A program made the translations under genes and the position numbers. Under the pieces are notes generated by a model, which worked only from the letters and a program-made list of their open reading frames with translations, did not search any database and was not told the origin of the DNA. Positions 1-9,415 of a stretch of DNA of 64,000 nt are shown here, in pieces. Origin of the DNA: Lachnospiraceae bacterium. GTDB taxonomy: Bacteria; Bacillota; Clostridia; Lachnospirales; Lachnospiraceae. Where the stretch lies: contig JAFYZH010000092.1 in NCBI GenBank assembly GCA_017548765.1, positions 26,891 to 90,890 of the forward strand, read 5' to 3'. Position 1 is the first letter of the stretch. Every line of letters starts with the position of its first letter.

Positions 1-1775
1 TGGCGGCCGCCTTTGATGTCGATCAGGCCCTTTTCGTTGATCTTCGGGCGAATGTAATTCGATTGCTGTGCTACCGTCGCGAGCGACGCGATAACGTCGG
101 TAAGTGCGACTGCATGCGCTGTCGTCTGGATACGCTCGACCATTGAAGCGATGTGGTCGCGCACCTGGCAGAACAGCTCGTATTCCAGCGAGATCAGCTT
201 ATCTTCCGCGCCCAGGATCGCATTTTCCAGTTCCTTCAGTTTCGGCGTGGTGAAACGCTCGCCGTTGGTCAGCGTCTGCTTGCGGATGAAATAATCCGGA
301 ACCATATTCAGGTACGAATTCGTTACCTCGAAATAGTAACCGAACACCTTGTTGAATTTGATGCGCAGGTTCTTGATGCCGGTCGCTTCGCGCTCTTTCG
401 CTTCGAGTTCGGCCAGCCAGTCCTTACCCTCGGTCTTCGACAGACGCAGGGTATCGACCTCCTCGGAGAAGCCTTCGCGGATAATGCCTCCTTCACGCAC
501 GGAGATCGGCGGATCCTCGCAGATCGCGCGCTCGACCAGCTCCTTCAGATCCTGCAGATCATCAAAGTTCTCGGCCATCTCCTTAAAGAGGGCGCTCGAC
601 CGCTGTGAAAGCAGGTCATGGATATAAGGCAGTGTCGACAACGACTGCAAAAATGCCAACAGGTCGCGCGGATTTGCCGTTTTATAACTGATACGTCCGA
701 GGAGACGCTCGAGGTCGTAGATCGGATTCAAGTACTCCCGGATCTCTTCACGGTCAATGTAATTCAGCACCAGTTCTTCCACCGCATCCTGACGCTTACG
801 GATCAGTTCGGCGGAAAGCAACGGCAGCTCAATATAGCGGCGCAAAAGGCGCGCGCCCATCGCAGTCTTCGTCTTATCCAGCACCCAAAGCAGCGTGCCT
901 CTCTTCTGCTTATCCCGCAGCGTCTCGCAAAGTTCGAGATTTCGACGCGTGGAAGTATCCAGAAGCATAAAACCTCCCGTCGCATATGGACGGATGTGCG
1001 TGATATGCTCCATGTGGTTCTTTTGCGTTTCGTAAAGATATAAAAGAAGAACGCCGCTCGCGATCATGCCGCTATCGTAGCCGGACAGTCCCAGGGCGTC
1101 CAGGGAAGCCACGTGAAAATGCGTGAGTAGCGTAGACTTACAGCGGTGCTCTTCGTAATAGCCGACATCCAGGGCGCTGATAGCGACTTGCATGCGCCCC
1201 TTCAAAGTCTCAAAGTCAAAGTTTGCCATCAAAAACGGCTCGTTACAGATGATCTCTGACGGGCTGAATTTGCAGATCTCGTCCATCAATTCATTTTCCG
1301 AACCGATCTCGGTCATCGAAAAATCACCGGTCGAAACATCTGAAACGGCAACGCCGAAATTCCGATCTGTGTATACGATGGACATGATGTAATTATTCTT
1401 CGTCTCATCCAGAGCTTGTGCGCTGAGGATGGTTCCCGGCGTAACGACGCGAATGACCTCACGCGGAACCAGGCCCTTTGCGAGTTTCGGGTCGATCATC
1501 TGCTCGGCGATCGCCACCTTATAACCCGCAGACACCAGTTTGTTGATGTATGCTTCTGCCGCATGGAAGGGAACTCCGCACATGGGCGCACGCTCCTCCA
1601 GGCCGCAGTCCCGTCCGGTCAATGTGATCTCCAGCACCTTCGACGCAGTCAGGGCATCATCAAAGAACATTTCGTAGAAATCGCCGAGGCGATAGAACAA
1701 AATGCAATCCTTGTATTTATTCTTGGTTTCGATATATTGCTCCATCATGGGCGATAATTTAGAAACCGGCGTCAT
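1..1775 (-). CDS. mutS: DNA mismatch repair protein MutS (3' part outside window)
   Basis: MutS recognises mispaired bases and small loops and recruits MutL. I read the frame from an ATG at 1775, preceded by a GGAGGT ribosome site, to the left edge, giving about 591 residues. The mismatch-binding Phe-Tyr-Glu motif is at residues 33-35 (GDFYEMF), and connector, core and clamp regions follow. The frame is still open near an IDIKGGR motif, which lies just before the ATPase domain, so the Walker motifs and the HTH fall outside the window. It is the last visible gene of a minus-strand run and starts 26 bases after miaB ends. The family call is firm; the state of the ATPase cannot be judged. Confidence 0.95.
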   Translation of the reverse strand, partial: MTPVSKLSPMMEQYIETKNKYKDCILFYRLGDFYEMFFDDALTASKVLEITLTGRDCGLEERAPMCGVPFHAAEAYINKLVSAGYKVAIAEQMIDPKLAKGLVPREVIRVVTPGTILSAQALDETKNNYIMSIVYTDRNFGVAVSDVSTGDFSMTEIGSENELMDEICKFSPSEIICNEPFLMANFDFETLKGRMQVAISALDVGYYEEHRCKSTLLTHFHVASLDALGLSGYDSGMIASGVLLLYLYETQKNHMEHITHIRPYATGGFMLLDTSTRRNLELCETLRDKQKRGTLLWVLDKTKTAMGARLLRRYIELPLLSAELIRKRQDAVEELVLNYIDREEIREYLNPIYDLERLLGRISYKTANPRDLLAFLQSLSTLPYIHDLLSQRSSALFKEMAENFDDLQDLKELVERAICEDPPISVREGGIIREGFSEEVDTLRLSKTEGKDWLAELEAKEREATGIKNLRIKFNKVFGYYFEVTNSYLNMVPDYFIRKQTLTNGERFTTPKLKELENAILGAEDKLISLEYELFCQVRDHIASMVERIQTTAHAVALTDVIASLATVAQQSNYIRPKINEKGLIDIKGGR

Positions 1776-1800
1776 GAAATACCTCCAAATCTACCCGCGG

Positions 1801-3255
1801 TCAGGAAATAAGGGTCCCGAAATAATAGAAACCCTTTGACTCCGTGATCTGCACGGGAACGATGCGTCCGTAAAGCTCTTTGCAGCCTTCAAAATGCACC
1901 ATCGTGTTGTTGCTCATGCGGCCGGTGGCCATCATCTTACCGTCTTCCTCCGAAACGGATTCGACTAAGACGTCCACACATTTTCCGACATCCTTCTTAC
2001 ACTGCTCGGCAGCGATGCTCTGCACCCGCTCGAGCAAACGATCAAAACGCTTCTGCGCGACATCCTTCGGAACCTGGTCCTCAAACTTCGCCGCAGGCGT
2101 ACCTGTACGTTTGGAATATAAAAACGTAAATGCGCTCTCATAACGGATGCGCTCGACCACATCCATGGTCTCTTCGAAATCCTCCTCAGTCTCGCCCGGG
2201 AAACCGACGATGATATCGGTCGTCAAAGCGATGTCGGGGATCTCACGGCGGATCTTCTCCGCAAGTTCGATATAATGCTCCTTCGTGTATCTGCGGTTCA
2301 TGCGCTTCAGAATTTCGGTGCTTCCGGACTGCAGCGGCAAATGCAGATGCCGGCAGATCTTCTTCGAGTTCTTCATGACCTCGATCAGTTCATCCGAAAG
2401 ATCCTTAGGATGGGAAGTCATAAAGCGAATCCGCTCCAAGCCGGGAATTTCCTCGACCTTCTGGAGCAGCTGGGCAAATGTCATCGGAGTCTCGAGGTTC
2501 TTGCCGTACGAGTTTACATTCTGTCCGAGCAGCATGACCTCGACCACGCCGTCAGCGACCAGCCTGCGGATCTCATCCAGGATCTCCTCCGGCGCACGGG
2601 ACTTCTCGCGTCCACGCACATAGGGAACGATACAATAAGTGCAAAAATTATTACAACCATACATGATGTTGACGCCGGATTTGAACGGATAAACACGTTT
2701 TGCGGGCAGGTCTTCCACGATCATCGTCGTATCCTCCCAGATATCGACGATCATCTCTTTGTTGATCATGCGGTTGTATAAAAGCTCCGGCAGTTTGAAG
2801 TTATTATGCGTGCCGAAGATGATATCTACAAACTTATAACTCTTCCGGATCTTTTCGACCACGGTCGGCTCCTGCATCATGCAACCGCACAGGGCGATGA
2901 TCATATCCGGGTTCTGCTTCTTCTTGCTGCCCAGAACACCCAGACGTCCGTACACTTTCAGGTTCGCATTTTCACGGATCGTGCAGGTATTGTAGATCAC
3001 GAAGTCCGCATCCAGTTCCTGATCGGTTTCGACATATCCGCACTCCAAAAGGACTCCGAGAAGCTTCTCCGAATCTTTTGCGTTCATCTGACATCCGACA
3101 CACAGGTGATATGCCGTCAGCGGACGTCCGAGTTCTTCCTCGCGCTGCTTCACGAGTTTTCGGATCTGCGCCATAAAGTAAAACTGGCGATCCGGTTCAT
3201 TCTCGGGGATCACAGGCAGGTTTTCATATGCGGTTAAATCTCTTTCATTTAACAT
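1801..3255 (-). CDS. miaB: tRNA-2-methylthio-N6-isopentenyladenosine synthase MiaB
   Basis: Radical-SAM methylthiotransferase that adds the 2-methylthio group to i6A37 of tRNAs reading U-starting codons. The protein has 484 residues. The N-terminal UPF0004 domain has cysteines near 55 (GCQMN), 91 (NTCTIRENA) and 125. The radical-SAM cluster CxxxCxxC is at 201, 205 and 208 (CNNFCTYC). A C-terminal TRAM domain spans about the last 65 residues. An N-terminal extension of about 45 residues precedes the first cysteine. It lies 12 bases after the cyclo-ligase gene and directly before mutS, a common miaB-mutS order in Firmicutes. Confidence 0.96.
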   Translation of the reverse strand: MLNERDLTAYENLPVIPENEPDRQFYFMAQIRKLVKQREEELGRPLTAYHLCVGCQMNAKDSEKLLGVLLECGYVETDQELDADFVIYNTCTIRENANLKVYGRLGVLGSKKKQNPDMIIALCGCMMQEPTVVEKIRKSYKFVDIIFGTHNNFKLPELLYNRMINKEMIVDIWEDTTMIVEDLPAKRVYPFKSGVNIMYGCNNFCTYCIVPYVRGREKSRAPEEILDEIRRLVADGVVEVMLLGQNVNSYGKNLETPMTFAQLLQKVEEIPGLERIRFMTSHPKDLSDELIEVMKNSKKICRHLHLPLQSGSTEILKRMNRRYTKEHYIELAEKIRREIPDIALTTDIIVGFPGETEEDFEETMDVVERIRYESAFTFLYSKRTGTPAAKFEDQVPKDVAQKRFDRLLERVQSIAAEQCKKDVGKCVDVLVESVSEEDGKMMATGRMSNNTMVHFEGCKELYGRIVPVQITESKGFYYFGTLIS

Positions 3256-3267
3256 GAGAGGACCTCG

Positions 3268-3933
3268 TTACAGTGTTTTTAATATATACATTTGGTCGCA
3301 TTTCGCGTCATGCTCTTCCCGCGGGATCTCGGGAAGGATCTGGAAGTCATACGCCATGGCCATGGTCGCGAAGGTCGCGTCCTTCACATAGCGGTCGTAA
3401 TATCCGCCGCCGTAGCCCAAGCGGTAGCCTTCTTCGGAAAATGCGAGCCCGGGAACCAGCATCAGCGCATCCTTATACTCTTCGCTGTAGATGTCCCGGA
3501 AATTCAAAGGACCGTTCACATAACCTGCAACGATCTTCTCAAACTCGGGGCGACCTAAGACCAGGGTCTCTCCCGATATGCGCGGTTCAGGGATATGATA
3601 CTTGCTGTCTTCCAGGTCATTCAGATCCTGTACATTCACGAAGACCATTACCCCGTTCGGATAGGTCTTCGGCAGAAACACGGGAACGCCTTTCAGTAGC
3701 GCGATCTCAATGGCTCCGCGGGTCGGGACCTCATTGGCCACATCGAGATACGAAAACAGGGCCGAAGGCTTCGTCCAGCCACCTGTCTCTTCACCGTTCT
3801 CCGAATCGCAGACCTTGCAAAACCAGTCCGTCACCCAAAGGCGATGCCTTATGAGATCTTCAGCGGAAATGCCGCCGCGCAACATCTTCATCTGGCTGCG
3901 CAGGTTCTTTTTTTCTTCCGTTACCGAACTCAT
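3268..3933 (-). CDS. 5-formyltetrahydrofolate cyclo-ligase
   Basis: Converts 5-formyl-THF to 5,10-methenyl-THF using ATP, returning stored folate to the one-carbon pool. The protein has 221 residues. The N-terminal basic segment of the family (KKNLRSQMKMLR) is present, and the hallmark glycine-rich C-terminal motif YRLGYGGGYYDRY is near residues 172-184. It is one base from the UPF0291 gene and 12 bases from miaB, so translation in this run is probably coupled. The family is clear. Folate genes also occur elsewhere in the window (folA at 24889-25395). Confidence 0.93.
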   Translation of the reverse strand: MSSVTEEKKNLRSQMKMLRGGISAEDLIRHRLWVTDWFCKVCDSENGEETGGWTKPSALFSYLDVANEVPTRGAIEIALLKGVPVFLPKTYPNGVMVFVNVQDLNDLEDSKYHIPEPRISGETLVLGRPEFEKIVAGYVNGPLNFRDIYSEEYKDALMLVPGLAFSEEGYRLGYGGGYYDRYVKDATFATMAMAYDFQILPEIPREEHDAKCDQMYILKTL

Positions 3934-3934
3934 A

Positions 3935-4192
3935 TCAGCACTCTCCGTCGACTGCCTTTGGTTCGCTTTCGCCGGTACCGTATTTTTCGTCGTGACGCTT
4001 CTTAACGTCGATCACGGTGCCATCCGGCTGAACGATCTTTATCGTCTCGAGCTGGGCGCGAAGATTATCGCGGTAAGCCTTGATGTACTCCTTACGAAGG
4101 ATATCGCGCTCTTCCGTCTCTTCGGGAGTCAAGCCGATCGTCTTGTATTTATGCGCCAGTTCATTGATCCGGCGTATCTTCTTTTCATCCAT
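3935..4192 (-). CDS. UPF0291/DUF896 small protein
   Basis: An 85-residue cytosolic protein of the YnzC/UPF0291 family. The conserved helical hairpin (KIRRINELAHKYKTIGLTPEE, then a second helix with a RKEYIKAYRDNLRAQL-type pattern) fills residues 5-50 and is followed by the typical IKIVQPDGT segment. The acidic tail ends EC. The molecular role of the family is not established. It sits one base before the cyclo-ligase gene and 18 bases after an unknown 400-residue gene. Confidence 0.88.
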   Translation of the reverse strand: MDEKKIRRINELAHKYKTIGLTPEETEERDILRKEYIKAYRDNLRAQLETIKIVQPDGTVIDVKKRHDEKYGTGESEPKAVDGEC

Positions 4193-4210
4193 CTTTAAAA
4201 TCTACCTCGT

Positions 4211-5413
4211 TTATTTCGTGATCAGATTGATATCCTGCATCGTCTGGCTAACACATTTCAGAGACTCGCTCTTCAGTTTGGAAACCAGCTTTACCGAAGG
4301 ATATTGATAGATCTCATAGGTTTTCTGGGCGGTGATAAGCCCCTTCTTACCGATCTGCAGGACGATATAATCGTGAATGATGTCCACGATCTCCGAGTCC
4401 TTCGGAAGTCTCAGCAGGATCTCTTTATTCTTAACATCCAGGATCTCCAGCAACTTCGAAGTGTAGTGAGCGACACAAGGTCTTCCTGCCAGACTGAAAA
4501 ATGAAGAAGTCTGCTCCTTACCGGAAGCATTTTCCTTACGGACCACGATCACTTCTTTTGTAGAGAACTGGTAGAACACCGTATCGACCGAATTATCGAA
4601 CAGGCGTGCCTTCGTGTAGATGAGATATTTGCCGTGCTTTTTAACGTGGACAATGCTCTCTTCGTAGTAAACGCTGTCGATCAATTCACGTGTCAGTCCC
4701 TTGCTTCCGATGATGATGTCGGAAATGAACTGCGAGATCGTGACCAGACACAGTTCTTCCTGCGCAGCCTCGTTCTTCGTCAGCCGATCCTTCTTCTCGC
4801 CGGGTCCGAACACGGAATACCCGATCTTCAGCGCGCAGACATTGGCCACGATGGGCAGAACCTGCTGCAGACCGTATTTCTCGATGTTGTCCTGGCGGAT
4901 CTGGTGCTTCTTCGCTGCAGCGATGTCGTACAGGAAGGAAGCGAATTCATAATAACCGGACTGGCCGGAAGCCAGTTCCTTCAAGTATTCGAACTGCATG
5001 ATGAAGTAATTCTCATTCAGGACGAATACCGAAAGATGCTTCGATGTGACGTATTCTTTTAGGTTATCCTCGTAACGATATACTTCACTGCAGGTCATGT
5101 CTTTCGCATTATAGCGGAACAACGTGAATGTCGAATTCGGATAGTGGTCGAAATTGATCGTGAAGAAATACAAATACGGGCAGTTCTTCTCGGCAAATGA
5201 AAACCGGGCCACCTCATATTTCGAAACATCGGGAAGGATCTCTTCGCGAACATTGCGTTTCACATTATATGTGTAGTAATAGATGCGATTAAACGGGACG
5301 ATACCGGTTCCGATATTCGTTGTTATCTTCTCCCGGTCGATCAAAAGCAGCCACTCTTCATCGAGGGTCCTGCAATCCATATCGGTCTTATTGGGTATTA
5401 TTCTTATATCCAT
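4211..5413 (-). CDS. Hypothetical protein, 400 aa, beta-rich, cytosolic
   Basis: I do not recognise this protein. It has no signal peptide and no membrane segment. It is rich in short alternating hydrophobic and aromatic stretches (for example YYYTYNVKRN, YLYFFTINFDHY, DTVFYQF, YEIYQYPSV). These suggest repeated beta strands, possibly a propeller-like fold, but I see no regular repeat. It starts 26 bases after proB and ends 18 bases before the UPF0291 gene, in the same direction, so it is probably co-transcribed with them. The length and coding pattern resemble the neighbours and argue for a real gene. No function can be assigned from context. Confidence 0.8.
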   Translation of the reverse strand: MDIRIIPNKTDMDCRTLDEEWLLLIDREKITTNIGTGIVPFNRIYYYTYNVKRNVREEILPDVSKYEVARFSFAEKNCPYLYFFTINFDHYPNSTFTLFRYNAKDMTCSEVYRYEDNLKEYVTSKHLSVFVLNENYFIMQFEYLKELASGQSGYYEFASFLYDIAAAKKHQIRQDNIEKYGLQQVLPIVANVCALKIGYSVFGPGEKKDRLTKNEAAQEELCLVTISQFISDIIIGSKGLTRELIDSVYYEESIVHVKKHGKYLIYTKARLFDNSVDTVFYQFSTKEVIVVRKENASGKEQTSSFFSLAGRPCVAHYTSKLLEILDVKNKEILLRLPKDSEIVDIIHDYIVLQIGKKGLITAQKTYEIYQYPSVKLVSKLKSESLKCVSQTMQDINLITK

Positions 5414-5439
5414 ACCGCATTTTCCTTTCGATCAATACC

Positions 5440-6282
5440 TCAAGTATGATCATCCGATAAACAATCCATAATATCGAAATCGGGATCCTTATGTGACAGG
5501 AACAGGGTTCCGATCTGATCGCCGTTCAATATGTTCAGGAGCTTTTCTACGTGATTTGCATTTGTGATGATCATATCTGCGCCGGAACCGGTAGCGATAC
5601 GTGCCGCTACCATCTTAGCTTTCATGCCGCCGGTGCCTACATCGCTGCTAGATGTTGACTTACCCATCTTCATGTACGCTTCGTTCACATAAGGTACGAT
5701 ATCGATGAATTCTGCTTCGGGGTTCGTCTTCGGATCATCGGTGTACATACCGTCCTGGTCGGTCAGCAGGATCAAAAGATCCGCATGGATCAGTGCGGCT
5801 ACGATCGCAGAAAGGCGGTCATTATCACCGAACTGGATCTCATACGTGGATACGGTATCATTCTCGTTTACAACAGGAATAACACCCATATGAAGCAGTT
5901 CCTCGAAGGTATTCTGCGCCAGCTTACGGTTCAGGTCATCCGTCATGGTGCTCTTCGTCATGAGGATCTGCGCCGTTTTCTGGCTGTATTCCGAGAAGAG
6001 TCTCTGATACGTCATCATCAGCTGGGCCTGACCGATCGCGGCCAATGCCTGCCGCTGGCTGAGGGTCTCAGGCTTGATCCCCATGGACTTACGACCTACA
6101 GCGATCGCACCGGAAGATACCAGAACGACGTCCTTACCCATTCCGCGAATGTCGGCCAGTGTACGCACTAACTGCTCCATCTTGTAATAGTTGATGTCAC
6201 CCGTTTCCGGATGAGTCAGCGAGGACGATCCGATCTTTACGACGATTCTTTTTTTATCTTTTAACAGTTCTCGGTTATTCAT
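5440..6282 (-). CDS. proB: Glutamate 5-kinase (short form)
   Basis: Phosphorylates glutamate to gamma-glutamyl phosphate, the first step of proline synthesis. The protein has 280 residues. The amino-acid kinase fold starts with KRIVVKIGSSSL near residues 11-22; the substrate loop has PVVNENDTV near 146-154 and FGDND near 161-165; and the nucleotide region has a GTGGM motif near 227-231. The C-terminal PUA domain of the longer E. coli-type enzyme is absent, as in other short ProB proteins. No proA is visible nearby, although the two are often adjacent, so proA must lie elsewhere if the pathway is complete. Confidence 0.95.
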   Translation of the reverse strand: MNNRELLKDKKRIVVKIGSSSLTHPETGDINYYKMEQLVRTLADIRGMGKDVVLVSSGAIAVGRKSMGIKPETLSQRQALAAIGQAQLMMTYQRLFSEYSQKTAQILMTKSTMTDDLNRKLAQNTFEELLHMGVIPVVNENDTVSTYEIQFGDNDRLSAIVAALIHADLLILLTDQDGMYTDDPKTNPEAEFIDIVPYVNEAYMKMGKSTSSSDVGTGGMKAKMVAARIATGSGADMIITNANHVEKLLNILNGDQIGTLFLSHKDPDFDIMDCLSDDHT

Positions 6283-6300
6283 TTCTAAAACTCCAAATCT

Positions 6301-8049
6301 TTATTTATTTTCAAGCATGTGCAACACATCTCGTATGATCTGATCTGCACAGCGCAGACCGTCGATCGCAGCGGATGTGATGCCGCCGGCATATCCCGCG
6401 CCTTCTCCGCATGGATACAGTCCCTCGATACGACTTTGCAGGTCATCAGGGTTACGCAGGATCCTTACGGGTGAAGATGTCCGGCTCTCGATCGCGCAGA
6501 CGATCGCATCGGGTCTGGTAAAGCCGGGAAGTTTTCTTTCAAACTCGGGCAATGCTTCGCGGATCGCCGAGTGAACGAAGTCCGGAAGAACGCTTTCCAG
6601 ATCCGTGTAGTAAAAACCGCCCTTCGTTACGGGAACCATCGCCTCGTCATCCATTGACTCATCAAAACGATCCAAGGCGTCAGTCGAAAGGAAGTCTTTC
6701 ATACGCTGAGTCGGGATCGCACCGTGTCCTGCACGAAACGCTCTGCCTTCTAAGTCTTCCTGAAAGTCGACGCCGGCCAGAACAGCCTCGGAAGGGAAAT
6801 CCGAAGGCTCGACATTACAGACGATCGCACTGTTTGCAACACCGCTGTCACGTGCATGGTCGCTCATGCCATTGATGGCCAGACGCCCAGCTTGCGAGGA
6901 AGCATTGACCACATAACCGCCGGGACACATACAAAATGAGTAAACGCTGCGCGAAGCAGTCCCTTCGCCGACCTGTGCGGTCAATTTGTACGAGGCGGCG
7001 GGCAGATCGTATCGATCCGCTGCGTCTTTATACTGGTCTTTATCGATCATGCTTTGCGGATGCATCACACGAACGCCGACAGCAAACGGTTTCGCTTCCA
7101 TCGGGATGTCATGCGAATACAGCATGCGAAATGTATCGCGCGCGCTGTGACCGGTCGCTAAGATGCAACGGTCCGTCGCTACGCTCTCACCGCCTGCCAG
7201 TTTCAGGCCGGTAAGTCTTCCCTCACGGAAAGAAATATCATCGACGCGCGTTTGAAAACGAACGTCGGCGCCCTGTGACAAAATACGCTTACGCATATTT
7301 ACGATCACTTCGCGCAAGCAGTCCGTGCCGACATGCGGCATCGAACTGATCATTATATCTTCCGGGGCGCCGAAGGAAACCAGGGTCTCCAGAACGTACC
7401 GGTGATAATCTTTGTTGGATTTGATGAGGGTATTGAGTTTTCCGTCGGAAAATGTTCCGGCTCCGCCCTCACCGAAGGAAACATTGCTCTCCGGGTCGGG
7501 ATACATATCCTCCTCGGGAAGCTGTTCATATGCTTCTGTGCGTTTCCAGAATGCGCGGACCGTTTCCGTCCGCTCTTCCATGCATTGCCCGCGTTCCAAA
7601 ACGATCGGTTGTAAACCTGCCATGGACAGCAGATACGAAGCAAATAAGCCTGCAGGGCCGAAACCAATGACCGATACCTTCGGGATCGAAGGAAGATCGC
7701 TCGCCTTACGCTCCAATAAATCACGCAGGCGTTTGGCATCCACTTCGAAACGATAGCCTTCGTCGTCATCAGGCAGATACGAAATGTCCGCGCCGAGTTT
7801 CTTATTATGCATGGCGCGTTCAGCTAGTTTCTGCTGCTTTTCGGCGCCACAACCGTCAAAATACAGGGCAGCTTCGTAAACGTAAACGACATCAGCTCCT
7901 CCCTTACGACGTGCATCCAGGGAACGACGACGCAATCGGTAGGAACTGAATTTTGTTTGAAATGCCTTTCGGCATATCTCTGACAGTTTGTGTTCGAGGT
8001 CTTCTTTCGAGTGGCCGACCGGCAGTTTCACTTGTTTAAGAAGGATCAT
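6301..8049 (-). CDS. FAD-dependent oxidoreductase, COG2509-like
   Basis: A flavoprotein of 582 residues. An N-terminal region of about 125 residues precedes a dinucleotide-binding motif (VIGFGPAGLFASYLLS near residues 127-142), an ERG motif about 16 residues later, and a second FAD contact near the C-terminus (YPCGEGAGYAGGI near 543-555). The pattern is that of the uncharacterised FAD-dependent dehydrogenases grouped as COG2509; the substrate is not known. It starts 3 bases after the next FAD protein ends and lies 18 bases before proB. Confidence 0.85.
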   Translation of the reverse strand: MILLKQVKLPVGHSKEDLEHKLSEICRKAFQTKFSSYRLRRRSLDARRKGGADVVYVYEAALYFDGCGAEKQQKLAERAMHNKKLGADISYLPDDDEGYRFEVDAKRLRDLLERKASDLPSIPKVSVIGFGPAGLFASYLLSMAGLQPIVLERGQCMEERTETVRAFWKRTEAYEQLPEEDMYPDPESNVSFGEGGAGTFSDGKLNTLIKSNKDYHRYVLETLVSFGAPEDIMISSMPHVGTDCLREVIVNMRKRILSQGADVRFQTRVDDISFREGRLTGLKLAGGESVATDRCILATGHSARDTFRMLYSHDIPMEAKPFAVGVRVMHPQSMIDKDQYKDAADRYDLPAASYKLTAQVGEGTASRSVYSFCMCPGGYVVNASSQAGRLAINGMSDHARDSGVANSAIVCNVEPSDFPSEAVLAGVDFQEDLEGRAFRAGHGAIPTQRMKDFLSTDALDRFDESMDDEAMVPVTKGGFYYTDLESVLPDFVHSAIREALPEFERKLPGFTRPDAIVCAIESRTSSPVRILRNPDDLQSRIEGLYPCGEGAGYAGGITSAAIDGLRCADQIIRDVLHMLENK

Positions 8050-8052
8050 AAG

Positions 8053-9327
8053 TCATTCTCCCCTGCCTTGCAGACATCTTTGTGCCGCCGCTTTGCCGGC
8101 GAGCGCCCCGCTCGTAAATGCAAACTGCAGATTATAACCGCCGCAGTCACCGTAGACATCCAGCAGCTCTCCTGCAAAATACAGGCCCGGTTGCAGTTTG
8201 GATTCCATTGTCGTAGGCTCGACCTCCGGCAGACTTATGCCGCCGCTGCTGACCTGTGCATGATCAAATCCAAATGTGTTGAATACATCAAAGCGCAGAT
8301 GCTTCAACGTATCAATGGCCTTACCAAAGGCGGCAGCTTTTATGCTCGCCATCTTTTTATTCCGGTCAGGAATGTTCTTCAACGCCTCGATCAATTTCAC
8401 GGGAAAGATCCGTGTCAACTGTTCCTGTATGGTCCTCTCACCGAAATACTCACTCCACTCGGGATATGCTCCCATCGCATCCTCTGCATCCGTGCCAGGC
8501 GCCAGATCGATCTCAACGCTAACCTTTTGACCTTTCTCTAAAGCGATCGCTGCACTTCCTGCAACCTGGAAAACAGGGATCCCGCTGATCCCGTAGTCCG
8601 TAAAAAGGATCTCGCCTTTTTCGGTGTCGACCGGCTTATCATCCACGATCAGCGTGATCGATGCCTCATTGATGCGTGTACCTGCCCATACAGAAAAACT
8701 CGCGCCGTTCTCTTTCAATTTCAGCGGGCATAATGCGGGCAATGGTTCCACGATCGTGTGACCGAAGTTCTTTGCATAGTAATAGCCGCTGCCGTCACTT
8801 CCGAATTTGGGTGAAGCGCTGCCTCCCATCGCAAGGATCACGGCGTCTGCATCAAATGCGCGCCCCGAACGAGTCCGGACGACAAAACGTCCATCCTCCT
8901 GTTGCAAGGTCCGCATGCGATCCGAAAGGATCACTTCGACACCCAGGCGACGGATCTCATCCTCCAAACACGTAACGACCGTAGCCGCGCTTTCGTTTGC
9001 CGGATAAAAATAGCTGCGATGACGAACGACCGCCGGAAGTCCGAGTTCATGAAAGAATGTGAGGATGAAATTATTCTCCATGGAATTCAAAGCCTCGGAG
9101 ATCCAGGCAGGATCGGAAGACGTATGAAAATGCGAACGGTCCTGATCGATATTCGCAAAGTTACATTTTCCGTTTCCGGTCGCGTAGATCTTGCGTCCGA
9201 GCTTTTCATTGCCCTCAATGAGGATGACGTTCGCTCCCTCTCGGGCCGCAAAGATCGCACTTGCAAGACCGGCAGCCGAGCCGCCGATCACACAGATCGT
9301 CGATTTTTGCTTTTGATCCATGCCCAT
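8053..9327 (-). CDS. HI0933/YhiN-family flavoprotein
   Basis: An NAD(P)/FAD-dependent oxidoreductase of the HI0933-like group (COG2081). I choose the ATG at 9327 because AAGGAGG at 9333-9339 sits 5 bases upstream; the frame stays open upstream but without a ribosome site. The N-terminal Rossmann motif is VIGGSAAGLASAIFAA. The signature YATGNGKCNFAN follows about 30 residues later, and the C-terminal motif has GELLDVYGDCGGYNLQ. The biochemical role of the family is unknown. It is the first gene of the mutS-ward run and has its own promoter at 9373-9401. Confidence 0.88.
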   Translation of the reverse strand: MGMDQKQKSTICVIGGSAAGLASAIFAAREGANVILIEGNEKLGRKIYATGNGKCNFANIDQDRSHFHTSSDPAWISEALNSMENNFILTFFHELGLPAVVRHRSYFYPANESAATVVTCLEDEIRRLGVEVILSDRMRTLQQEDGRFVVRTRSGRAFDADAVILAMGGSASPKFGSDGSGYYYAKNFGHTIVEPLPALCPLKLKENGASFSVWAGTRINEASITLIVDDKPVDTEKGEILFTDYGISGIPVFQVAGSAAIALEKGQKVSVEIDLAPGTDAEDAMGAYPEWSEYFGERTIQEQLTRIFPVKLIEALKNIPDRNKKMASIKAAAFGKAIDTLKHLRFDVFNTFGFDHAQVSSGGISLPEVEPTTMESKLQPGLYFAGELLDVYGDCGGYNLQFAFTSGALAGKAAAQRCLQGRGE

Positions 9328-9372
9328 AGGAGCCTCCTTCATCTGGCCTAAGTCACTGTTAAGCCACATTTT

Positions 9373-9401
9373 AGTATAACACAAAACCCGCGAGATGTAA
9401 A
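9373..9401 (-). promoter_or_regulatory. Sigma-A-like promoter upstream of the HI0933-family gene
   Basis: Read on the minus strand, a TTTACA box (9396-9401) is followed by a 17-base spacer and a TATACT box (9373-9378). The start codon at 9327 is about 45 bases downstream. The -35 box lies inside the terminator-like hairpin at the end of recN. Confidence 0.7.
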
Positions 9402-9415
9402 CATCACGCGCGGGT
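9382..9415 (-). terminator. Terminator-like hairpin at the recN end
   Basis: On the minus strand a 7-bp arm (ACCCGCG at 9409-9415, pairing with CGCGGGT at 9386-9392) encloses a partly paired loop and is followed by TTTT. It overlaps the recN stop at 9404-9406 and closes the nusB-recN run. Confidence 0.65.
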
